From: Dillenia suffruticosa
Lineage: Eukaryota > Streptophyta > Magnoliopsida > Dilleniales > Dilleniaceae
Length of the DNA stretch: 64,000 nucleotides
NCBI GenBank assembly: GCA_033439265.1
Contig: JAVTVX010000034.1
Coordinates: forward strand, 16,506,501-16,570,500
Direction of reading: 5' to 3'
Part shown: positions 55,620-64,000 of the stretch, piece by piece
Numbering within the stretch: the stretch's first letter is position 1
How the letters are laid out: every line of letters starts with the position of its first letter
Translations under genes and position numbers: made by a program
Notes under the pieces: model-generated
Databases searched by the model: none
Seen by the model: the letters and a program-made list of their open reading frames with translations, nothing else
Told to the model about the DNA's origin: nothing

Positions 55620-56235
55620 CCATGTGCAGCTGAGGTGCGCGAAGGCGCCGCCTCCCCTGCGTTGCCCAGGTGCGCAAAGGGGCCGTCGCCCCTTCGTTGC
55701 CCATACGCGCAAAGGGGCCGCTGTCCCCTTTGCGCCTCCGCCGCGCGAATGGGCAGCAGGGCCTACGCAGCACAGACGCGCGAATGTACTGCGCGGCCCT
55801 GCTGCGCGAAGGTGCCGCGCGGCCCTGCTGCGCGAAGGTGCCGCGCGGCCCTGCTGCGCGAAGGTGCCGCGCGGCCCCTGCGAGTTCCTGCTGCGCGAAG
55901 GGGCCACCGCCCCTTCGAGGCCCAGACGCGCGAAGGGGCCGCTGTCCCCTTTGCTTCTCCGCCGTGCGAAGGGGCAGCAGCAGCTGCGCGGCCCAGACTA
56001 ACCTTTGTGCCGCGCAGCCCCTGCGCGGCCCTGCTGCGCGAAGGGGACGCGGCCCCTTCGAGGCCTAGACGCGCGATGGGCCCGCTGGCCCCTTTGCGCC
56101 TCCGCCGCGCTAATGGGCAGCAGTGGTTGCGCGGCCCAGACGCGGGAAGGTCCCGCGCAGCCCCTTCGTGGCCCATTGTGCCCCATTGGCCTGGGCCATT
56201 GATAGGCCCGACCCCTTGGGACCGGGCCAGTCCAA
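55620..56235. repeat. GC-rich island with 26-bp tandem repeats
   Basis: About 615 bases of GC-rich sequence made of GCGCGAAGGGGCCGCTGTCC and CCCAGACGCGCGAA-type words, in otherwise AT-rich DNA. At 55801-55878 a 26-base unit starting GCTGCGCGAAGGTGCCGCGC occurs three times in a row. All six frames are partly open with Arg/Ala/Pro/Gly-rich translations, so I do not call a gene. It lies about 600 bases upstream of the TNPD-like gene. Confidence 0.8.
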
Positions 56236-56866
56236 AAATTTAATGTAATTGATTTTTTTTTTTTAATTTTTGAGAAATGTTATTTAAAAAAATGTTTTTA
56301 TAATATTGTTTTAATAATATATTAGTTATTTATAAATCTTTTTTATGTGTTAGGTTTTGCGATTCTCGAATATTTGGATTGGAAGCTGTTACTGGTGTTG
56401 ATATCGGACTCTATCGGTAAGTTATTAATTGGTGGTGAAAAATGTTTTATTATATACTGTAATGATGTTAAAATGCAATTTATAGTAAATTTTATGTGAT
56501 AATTGATTATGAGAATTATTAGATTAACAATACTCAGCAATTTATATTAAATCTTATATCGATTTGTTAAATAATCAATATTGTTTAATGTTTAATATTT
56601 GATAATTTATTTAATTTTATGATAATATTTAATGTTATTGTAATAATGTAGTTAATTTGTTTCATATTAATTAAGTTTATAATATTATTTATTATTATAT
56701 TTAATTTTTGTGAACTTAAGCTTTGTATTAATAATGATTTGAGTTTTGTACAATTAACATTATTATTTATTGTTATATGAATTTAGTTGGAAATATTGAT
56801 GATATTACTTTTGATGATTTAGTAGTTTTGTTTGTAACTCTTATTAATATTTAAAAAATTTTAAAT
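56236..56866. other. AT-rich region upstream of the TNPD-like gene
   Basis: AT-rich DNA, probably the promoter/leader or first intron of the transposase gene. No convincing TATA box or splice pair could be chosen among the many AT-rich candidates. Confidence 0.4.
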
Positions 56867-58610
56867 TTGGAGACAGGGAAAATACAGAACGAAAGAAGCT
56901 GGATGTATAAGAAGAACTTATCTGATCGTCGGGGTTTAACTGATGAATTTATTTTTGGGTTGGAGCAATTTTTAAATTTTGCTTGTACTCAAGTTGATTT
57001 TATGGATGGGAATAAGCTAAGGTGTCCGTGTAAAAGGTATCGGAATGGTAAATTTTTGCAGTGTGATAAAATTAGGGAACATCTTTGTAGAGTTGGTTTT
57101 ACCCCGAATTACTATAATTGGACATGCCATGGTGAACCATTCATTTCTGATGAGCAGTTTGGACGAAATAGACAATTCTCAGTTAGTGGGGATCGGAGTT
57201 ATTATGAACAATTGAATCCGTATTAGAGGATGGTAATTGATGCAGTGGGTCCGAATTTTATTCCCGATCCAAGCGCTGCAAGTTCTAGTTTTGCTCCAAC
57301 ATTTGAACATGGGTATACTAGTTATGCATCACCATTGGAGGAGGTAGAAGTAGTAGGTGTTGATGAAAATGTGTCAAATGAATCATCTCTCCAATTTCAG
57401 GAAGTCTTAAGAGCTGCAGATGAACCTTTGTGGGCTGGTTGTGATAGCCACACTAAACTATCTCTAACCGCAAGATTGTTGAATGTCAAGGCAGAGCATA
57501 ATGTGTCTGAGAATTGTTTTAATGATTTTGTTCAAGTTATTGGAGAAGTATTGCCGCGTGATCATATTATGCCCAATGACTTCTATAGTATGAAAAAGCT
57601 TGTGAAAGAATTAGGTCTTCCAGTGCAGAGAATAGATGTTTGCAGAGATGCTTGTATGCTATTTTGGGGAGATGACAAAGAAGCAGAATTTTGTAAATTC
57701 TGTAATCAAAGTAGATACAAGAATTCTCGGAGGTCGGGTCGTAATCAGCAGCGTAAATCATACAGACAAATGTTTTATTTGCCTTTAACTCCTAGGTTAC
57801 AAAGACTTTATGCATCTGAGACCACTGCTGATCACATGACCTGGCATGCAAATCATGAAACAGAAGAGGGGTTAATGTGTCATCCTTCAGATGCAGAAGC
57901 GTGGAAATATTTTGATAGAACATATCCTGAGTTCGCGAGAGAGACTCGAAATATTAGATTAGGTCTCTGTGATGATGGATTTGCTCCATTTGGCAAATCA
58001 GGAAGAAATTATTCATGTTGGCCAGTTATCTTAACTCCGTATAATCTTCCACCCGGTATGTGTATGAAGACACCGTATATGTTTTTAACATTGATCGTGC
58101 CTGGCCTGCAAAATCCAAAGAAATTAATAGATGTTTACATGCAACCATTGATTGTGGAGTTGAAACAACTATGGGATGAATGTGTTCCTACATATGATGT
58201 TCATAGTAATCAGATGTTTGTAATGAAGGCTGCTCTTCTTTGGACCATTAATGATTTTCCAGCATATGGTATGTTATCGGGATGGAGTACCACTGGGATT
58301 TTAGGATGTCCAATTTGTTTGGAGAGATCAAAATCATTCAGATTGAAACATGGGAAGAAAGCGAGTTATTTTGATTGTCATAGACAATTTTTACCGTTAA
58401 GTCATAAATTCAGAAGAAATAAAGAAGAATTCACTAAGAATAGAATTGAAAAAACACACATTCTCCACTGAGATTAACCGGTGAACAAATTTGGCATAGA
58501 GTCATTAACTTTCCATCTGTTATTGAAGAGCCACATGGTACAACATATGGCTATGGACATTTGCATAAATGGACTAAACGAAGTTTATTTTGGGATTTAC
58601 CGTATTGGAA
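56867..58610 (+). pseudogene. TNPD-like transposase: N-terminal domain and Transposase_21 core
   Basis: This would be the element's main transposase. The transposase-associated domain (RSWMYKK, FLNFACTQ, RCPCKRYRNG, HLCRVGF, WTCHGEP) runs to a single in-frame TAG at 57224-57226. The same frame then resumes at once and stays open to 58471. The core shows DHMTWHANHETEEGLMCHPS, NYSCWPVILTPYNLPPGMCM, VDVYMQPLIVELKQLW-like wording and a GCPICL motif. A frameshift at an A run near 58450 and another near 58608 break the link to the DUF4218 part. The first ATG in frame is 56903; the family's usual MDRSWM start is not intact. Confidence 0.9.
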
Positions 58611-59243
58611 GCTCAGTTGGTTCATCATAATCTCGATGTAATGCATATCGAGAAGAATGTCTTTGATAATCTGATAAATACAGTGATGGATATCACTAGG
58701 AAAACGAAAGACAACTTGAATGCAAGAAAAGATATGCAACTCCTTTGTAAACGACCCACTCTTGATGTCGATGAAAGTAGTAGGGGACCAAGACCAAAAC
58801 CGAAAGCAGTTTATACATTGAATAAGGATCAGAGACGGCTTGTTTGTGAATGGTTGAAATCATTGAGATTTCCTGACGGTTATGTCTCAAATCTTGGAAG
58901 ATGTGTCGATTTAAAGGAATGTAAGTTAATTGGTTTGAAAAGTTATGATTGTCATATATTTATGGAAAAACTAATTCCTATTGCTTTTAAGGAACTCTTA
59001 CTGAATTTTGTTTGGGGTGCCATTACGGAGCTAAGCATTTTTCTTCATGATATTTGCTCGACAGTGTTGAAACATTCACACATGGAGATATTAGAGAGAG
59101 AGATTCCAATCATTTTGTGTAATTTAGAAAGGATATTTCCACCGTCATTTTTTGATTCCATGGAATATCTTTTGGTTCACTTGCCATATGAGGCGAAAGT
59201 TAGAGGTCCTGTCCAATTTAGATGGATGTATCCATTTGAAAGG
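58611..59243 (+). pseudogene. TNPD-like transposase, DUF4218 exon
   Basis: In the frame from 58590 the sequence reads LVHHNLDVMHIEKNVFDNL, then LCKRPTLDVDE, DQRRLVCEWLKSLRFPDGYV, CKLIGLKSYDCHIF, and IPIILCNLERIFPPSFFDSM, ending FRWMYPFE|R. A GTGAGT donor follows at about 59243. This is the DUF4218 domain, open throughout. It belongs to the gene starting at 56867 but is separated from it by two frameshifts. Confidence 0.9.
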
Positions 59244-59340
59244 TGAGTTTTTCATCTTTTTTTCTTCGTTATGAAGGCATATAAATTTTGTAATTTTATT
59301 ATATATAATTTTCTAAAACATTTTGTTTTATTACAATTAG

Positions 59341-59845
59341 ATTCCTATATCATTTGAAGAAAAAAGTTAAAAATAAGGCACGTGTTGAAACCTCTATTGT
59401 CAATGCATATATTGTGGAGGAAGTAACAACGTTTGCATCATATTATTTTGAGCCTCACGTTCAGTGCAAGAGGCGGAGAGCGGGAAAAAATGATGAGGGT
59501 CCTATTGATCCCAATTTGAATTCATTCTCAATTTTTAACTACCTTGGTCGACCAAGTGGATCATGTAAGCGTAGATATTTAACTGATCAAGAATGGCGGG
59601 CAGCCTACACATATATTTTACTGAACTGTCCAGAAGTGACACCATTTTTCGAGTAAGTGTATAGTTTTTATTTTATGTATTTCTTATGTCGTACATTATG
59701 TGTGTTAAAATTTATTTCCTTTGATGGTAGAATTTTCCAAAACGTATATTCTCAACTTTCGAGACATGAGTTTGATTGTTACTGCGATGAAGAATTTGTA
59801 CCATGGTTCAAAAAATATGTAAGTAGACTATCAATTATTTAAATA
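59341..59845 (+). pseudogene. TNPD-like transposase, DUF4218 C-terminal exons
   Basis: The first exon follows a TTACAATTAG acceptor (about 59340) and reads FLYHLKKKVKNKARVETSI, NAYIVEEVTTFASYYFEPHV and FNYLGRP, up to VTPFFE before a GTAAGT donor at about 59655. A second exon at about 59731-59819 (acceptor GATGGTAG, donor ATATGTAAGT) reads IFQNVYSQLSRHEFDCYCDE and FVPWFKKY. The splice sites look usable. Confidence 0.85.
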
Positions 59846-59883
59846 TTTATGTTAAAACATATTAACATATTTATTTAACTTTA

Positions 59884-60652
59884 GGTCCATGATAATCAAA
59901 CTCAACTTCAGCAAGAATTGTTAATCCATCTGTCATGGGGTCCAAAAACAATGGTACGAACTTGGCCATCCTATTTTATAAACGGGTATAATTTTCATAC
60001 TGAAGAATATGGAGTGGGCAAAACAACAATGAATAGTGGAATTTGTGTTCAGCCATCCAATGATGGTGGAGGTCAAAAGGAATTTTATGGTTTGTTGGAT
60101 GAAATCATTGAGGTAGAGTACCCTGGTCCAGCATTACGGGTTGTTTTATTTATGTGTCGCTGGTTTGACCCTGTGAAAGGGATGAAAGTGCATCCACAGT
60201 TTAATTTGGTTGAAATAAATCATAAGAAATTGTATAAAAGATATGAACCATTTGTGTTGGCACAACAAGCGATTCAAGTATTTTATGCTTCATATCCTAG
60301 TTTGAAACGTGACAAAATTGATCGGTGGGCTGTTTTTAAAACGAAAGCACGAAAAAAAATTGAAGAACATTGGGAAGAGACAGCATATCAGCAAGAGTAA
60401 GTTGTCAATACAGTTCAGACCGAGAAATATAATATTCTAACGTTACGAGATCCTAGCGGAGTAGTGATAGATGTGGATGCAAGTGAAATTCATGAAGAAG
60501 ATGATGAAGAATCTAATTTTGAGACAAATGATGAGGATGAGGATGAGGATTCTGATGAGGATGAGGAAGAGGATGAGGAAGATGATGTTGAAGAGTTTAA
60601 TTTTGAGACGCAGGATGACGATGAGGATGACAATAACGATTTTGATTTTTGA
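59884..60652 (+). pseudogene. TNPD-like transposase, DUF4216 exon and acidic tail
   Basis: After an AACTTTAG acceptor, the exon reads VHDNQTQLQQELLIHLSWGP, WPSYFINGYNFHTEEYG, LRVVLFMCRWFDPVKG and FVLAQQAIQVFYASYPSLKR, the DUF4216 domain. A TAA at 60398-60400 interrupts the frame. The same frame then continues open to 60652 and ends in a strongly acidic Asp/Glu-rich tail of about 60 residues, a common end for TNPD proteins. A single base change explains the stop. Confidence 0.85.
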
Positions 60653-60920
60653 TGACGGGTAAATTTTGTTCTCTTCATATAATAAAAATCGAATATTTAT
60701 CTTGATATATGATAATATATTTTTTTTAAGTGGGTAAGTTAGTCGACACGTATAATTTGCAAATTTCTTTACTCAATTTCTTGTATATTTACTATCTCAT
60801 TCTTAAATTTATATATTGGATTTGTTAATATACTATCTTTTTTTTTTTCTATAGGTCGTTAGAGAAAATTTCTTCACATATTGGTACCTTGTTTCGTCGG
60901 AACTAATTTATCAAATTAAA
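60653..60920. other. Spacer between TNPD-like and TNPA-like genes
   Basis: AT-rich, with a T run near 60835-60850. It could be the intron linking the two coding units in a shared transcript, as in maize En/Spm, or the TNPA promoter. Confidence 0.4.
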
Positions 60921-62859
60921 TATGGTAAGTTTATTCATGTTCTTCATTATGTATATGATGATTATGCAATTTACATTTTTTTGTTTAAAATGTATTATGG
61001 TTGACAGTTTCGATGTGGCGGCCATAGACGCAATTCTGATGGAAATTCACGCTCTTCACCATCGCAGTCCGCTTCGGCAGCTTCGCAATCGCATTCCCTT
61101 GCCGGCAATGTACCTTCGCCTCCCCCTTTTGTTGCAGGCCCTTCACATTCTCAACACATCGCTAGCAATATACCTTCTGCAGTCCCTTCGGTGGAACAGT
61201 CGAATGCTGATAGAGAAGACAATCGAGAGTTAATAGCCCCTTATGGAGATTCGTAAGTACTAAATTTTAAATTTATAGATGTATTATTTCTTTTATTTAT
61301 GAAATAATTTCTTCTTTTAACTATCATATTTATTTAACATTGTTTGTTTGAAACTTTACGATAGATTTATAAATTCTGTACATGTTATTCATGAGCTGAA
61401 TAGAATTGTGAATAATCATAGGGGAGGGGCTTCGATGACTTACACAAGCACTCCGGATGAAACAAAAGAACTATGGTGGAATGAGTTCAAGGTAAGTTAT
61501 CCCAATCAGTTTATATATGAAATTAAGTTAATAGCTTTATAAGTTATTGGTTTCTTTCCATTGCAGCGAGTATTCACTTGGGACGAGACTGAAGAGTTGG
61601 AAGTAAGAAGGATTTTCAAGAAAAAATATGGCGATCACATTCGACACGTTTTAAATCAAGCAAAGAGACATGTAAAAAAGCCCAACTGCATCACCGAGTA
61701 AAATTGGGGCAGGATTCTGAATTTTTGGGAATCGGAGGAGAGCCAACGAAGGAGTGAGCAAAATAAAAAAAAATCGAGCTTATAATTCAGGGGAATCGTT
61801 TGCAACGTATGCGGGAGGCTCGATCACTATCGGTGAACATAGAAATAGATTGGTAATTTTATACAAATATTAATTTTTTTATCTAATTTAAAGTATATCA
61901 TTATTTCTAATAGTGTTTTTTTTATTTTAGGCAAAGGAAATGGGGACCGAGCCTTCATTCATAGAGACTTTCATGCATACATTTCAGAAAAAAGACAAGA
62001 CTTGGAGCTGGGAGAGAGCTAGAGCAATTAAGGTTTGTAATTTCAAATTTTCCAATTACTTTATGTACATTTTCAATGTTGATATGAATATTTTATGTTG
62101 AGCATATCATAACAATGTAGGAAGATGAATTCTTTATGTTAGTCTCTCTCAAGTTTATTTTTATTGTTGACTTGATTCTTTGATTTCTAATGAATTACTT
62201 GCTAGAGATTCTCTTTTATTTTTTTTCCTAAAATTTCAACTTATTCAATGTTAATATGAATGTTCATAATTTAGATCCTATATGGTGTCATGATTTATGT
62301 TACAAAATTTTTTATTTTCCTTGATTATGTGTTTGTATTATAATGTTATTGTAAATTTATTTTAATTTTTCTCATGACAATGTAAGAGAAATATGATGAG
62401 CTAGCATGTAGAAATTCGAGTGCTAGTGATGATGCTGGCGGATCTGAACCATCTGTTGATAACATGAATACATGGCTCGAGGTGACTGGTGGACGAAAAG
62501 GGAGTAGAGTAGTTGGGCTAGGTTCTTTGAGCAGAACATACAAAATCGCCGGTTCATCTTCTTCCACACCACCAGCAGTTAGAGCACAAATAAATCAATT
62601 GAATGAAGAGGTGAGCCATTTGAAGGACTTGCTACTGCAAAGAGATCAGACATTCAGTGAACTTCAAGCAAAGCACACGCAAGAATTGCACGAGGTCCGC
62701 ACGCAACAAATGTTAATCATGCAGCATCTTCAGTTAGTCTCCGCTTTGAATCAGATTCCCCCTTCTATTTCTCCTCCTGATAATGCTTGCGATGGTGATG
62801 AGGGTGATGATTTCTTTGATGATGATGATGATGATGGTGATGGTGGAGGTCATACTTGA
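60921..62859 (+). pseudogene. TNPA-like gene (Ptta/En/Spm family), multi-exon, with breaks
   Basis: A proposed exon model is as follows. ATG at 60921 directly before GTAAGT; exon 61009-61253 (FRCGGHRRNSDG, Ser/Pro-rich); exon 61365-61491 (HELNRIVNNHRGG, ELWWNEFK); exon 61567-61852 (RVFTWDETEELEVRRIFKKK, later GESFATYAGGSITIGEHRN); exon 61932-62031 (KEMGTEPSFIETFMHTFQKK); and exon about 62387-62859, with a coiled coil (INQLNEEVSHLKDLLLQRD) and an acidic Asp-rich tail. All listed introns have GT-AG ends. A TAA near 61700 and a frame change near 61770 break the fourth exon. TNPA-type proteins bind the subterminal repeats. The family match is strong; the exact exon borders are by eye. Confidence 0.8.
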
Positions 62860-63119
62860 AATTGTGAACTGTTATGTTACTGTTACATTGATTTTTTTTA
62901 ATGTATGGTTATTAATATTTCGATATTTAGTTTTGATGTTGCTTTTTTGTTTGATATTATAAATATGATTGCTTGTTAAATTTTTAATTTATTGATCTTA
63001 TTGAATAGGTAGTTATAATTATGAGTATAGATTGTTTAAATTTTATATTAAAAACGATTTGGATGATAATATTGTTGATGAGGTTGAGTGAGTAGGCAAA
63101 TTTGTCCAAATATATTAAT
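62860..63119. other. 3' flank of the TNPA-like gene
   Basis: AT-rich DNA between the TNPA stop and the right subterminal repeats. No gene. Confidence 0.5.
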
Positions 63120-63780
63120 AAAATTTGTATTCGTTGTAAAATATATATTCGTGACAAATTTTGTTCTTGAAAATAATGCTCATGGTGATGTAAATTTTGA
63201 TTTGCGACGAATTTTGTAACGAAAAATATTTATCGCCGATTTGCGACAAATTATTTTTCGTTGGTGATTTGCGACAAAAAACTTATTCGTTGCAAAATTA
63301 GCAACAAATATTGTTTCGTCGCAAAAATTTGGGACGAAATAAGATTCGTCGCAATTTTGCGACGAAATAGTATTCGTCGCACCTTTTGCGACGAAATAAT
63401 ATTCGTCGCTAAATTTGCAACGAATTTAGCGACGAATTTAGCGACGAATTACTTTTCATCGCAAAGTTTGCAATAAATTTTTTTTCGTTGGAAATTTTGC
63501 GACGAAATTGGTTTCGTTGCAGAATTTGCGACGAATATTGTATTAGTGGCAGATTTGCGATGAATATTTTTTTGTCGCAAATGTCGTTGCAAATTTGCGA
63601 TGAATTTCGCAACATATAAATATTTGTTGCAAATTGTTGCGACGAATAATTAATTTTTCGTCACAAATTTTTGCGACAACTTATTAGCAACGAAAAAATT
63701 TTTATTGCAAAATTCGTCGCAAATGTGTTTTGCGACGAATTTTTCTTACAATTTCGTCCCAAATTTTGTTGCAAAATTTG
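63120..63780. repeat. Right subterminal repeats, TTTGCGACGAA type
   Basis: About 25 copies of TTCGTCGCAAATTTGCGACGAA-like words in both orientations, the counterpart of 53895-54540. They continue to within about 15 bases of the right terminus at 63795. Open frames across them have no meaning. Confidence 0.85.
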
Positions 63781-63798
63781 TCTTTTTTTGTTGTGTAT

Positions 63799-64000
63799 TT
63801 GACACTACAAGGTTTAACTTATAAGAAGCATGAGATGGTGGATCTCGGAGAGGGTACCATGGCAGAGGAAAGATGGGAATAAGATTTTTTCCGCACTTGG
63901 AAGAAGAATGACAGCCAAGTTAGGGATATCCTTATCAGTTGCATGAATGATGAACTAATCCTAGTATATGAGTAGTACCTAATGGCTAAGACAATGTGAC
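63799..64000 (+). pseudogene. Ty1/copia gag, continuation after the CACTA insertion
   Basis: Right after the TSD, the sequence reads through stops and a frame change to KKHEMVDLGEGTMAEERW, then FRTWKKNDSQVRDILISCMN and later an MAKTMW motif, which is Tnt1-94-like copia gag. It continues the half ending at 53887. A TGA lies within two codons of the junction where relatives have Trp. It runs off the window end. Confidence 0.75.

Larger units (their letters stand above)
53888..63795 (+). mobile_element. CACTA (En/Spm) element, 9908 bp, TSD TAT
   Basis: The left end is CACTACAAAAAAAGCAGATT. The right end on the opposite strand is CACAACAAAAAAAGACAAAT, the same terminus with T changed to A at position 4. 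TAT occurs immediately outside both ends (53885-53887 and 63796-63798). Inside, in order, are subterminal GCGACGAA repeats, a CCCTGAATCAGGG palindrome array, a GC-rich island, a TNPD-like gene, a TNPA-like gene and right subterminal repeats. The flanking DNA on both sides is copia gag. Stops and frameshifts in TNPD show that it is non-autonomous now. Confidence 0.93.

Noticed and set aside
55368..56243. Overlapping open frames of 120-220 codons on both strands
   Set aside because: They are produced by the GC-rich tandem repeat island. All frames are open at once, and the products are Arg/Ala/Pro repeats.

Overview
The window looks like nuclear DNA from a large, repeat-rich flowering-plant genome. 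The evidence is one intact plant-specific EIN3/EIL transcription factor gene, Ty3/gypsy and Ty1/copia retrotransposons with plant-type primer-binding sites, plant CACTA (En/Spm) transposons, AT-rich intergenic DNA and plant-type splice sites. I cannot name the species. No rRNA gene, functional tRNA gene, CRISPR array or organellar block was seen.

Layout, left to right. 1-461 is the tail of an LTR cut by the window edge. 462-3767 holds fragments of CACTA-type elements: an A/G-rich block with a tRNA-like motif, a 1.1-kb GC-rich GCATGC-rich island, a broken piece of a transposase N-terminal domain, and an orphan CACTA left terminus. 3768-13090 is a degenerate Tekay/Del-type chromovirus (Ty3/gypsy) with a truncated 5' LTR, PBS, gag, protease, RT, RNase H, integrase, chromodomain and a full 3' LTR. 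13126-30705 is a very large minus-strand CACTA element with a CCG target-site duplication (TSD). It carries broken TNPD-like and TNPA-like genes plus a third gene resembling the plant-transposon-protein (Transposase_32-like) family, and has itself been hit by a 3.1-kb solo LTR (27538-30684, TSD TAACT). 31110-31830 is a decayed Ty1/copia gag. 32734-40880 is mostly copia-like LTR sequence full of degenerate TCGACT repeats, interrupted by a 2.3-kb non-autonomous CACTA element (36929-39253).

The only gene I consider functional is the EIN3-like gene on the minus strand. Its coding region is intronless (43250-45124), with a leader intron, a 5'-UTR exon, a TATA box near 46410 and two ACACGTGGC G-box/ABRE motifs further upstream. 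Beyond it are a degenerate tandem repeat, a 184-bp SINE-like insertion with a perfect 15-bp TSD, and long unassigned AT-rich DNA.

53888-63795 is a 9.9-kb CACTA element with TSD TAT, inserted inside a Ty1/copia gag whose two halves flank it. It has subterminal hairpin repeats, a GC-rich island, a TNPD-like gene broken by stops and frameshifts, and a TNPA-like gene broken by a stop and a frameshift.

The main story is a nested TE stack. Insertions are datable relative to each other by TSDs, the CACTA families repeat the same architecture, and in the chromovirus decay runs through transition-type stop codons. All boundaries and families were read by eye; no alignment or database search was run.
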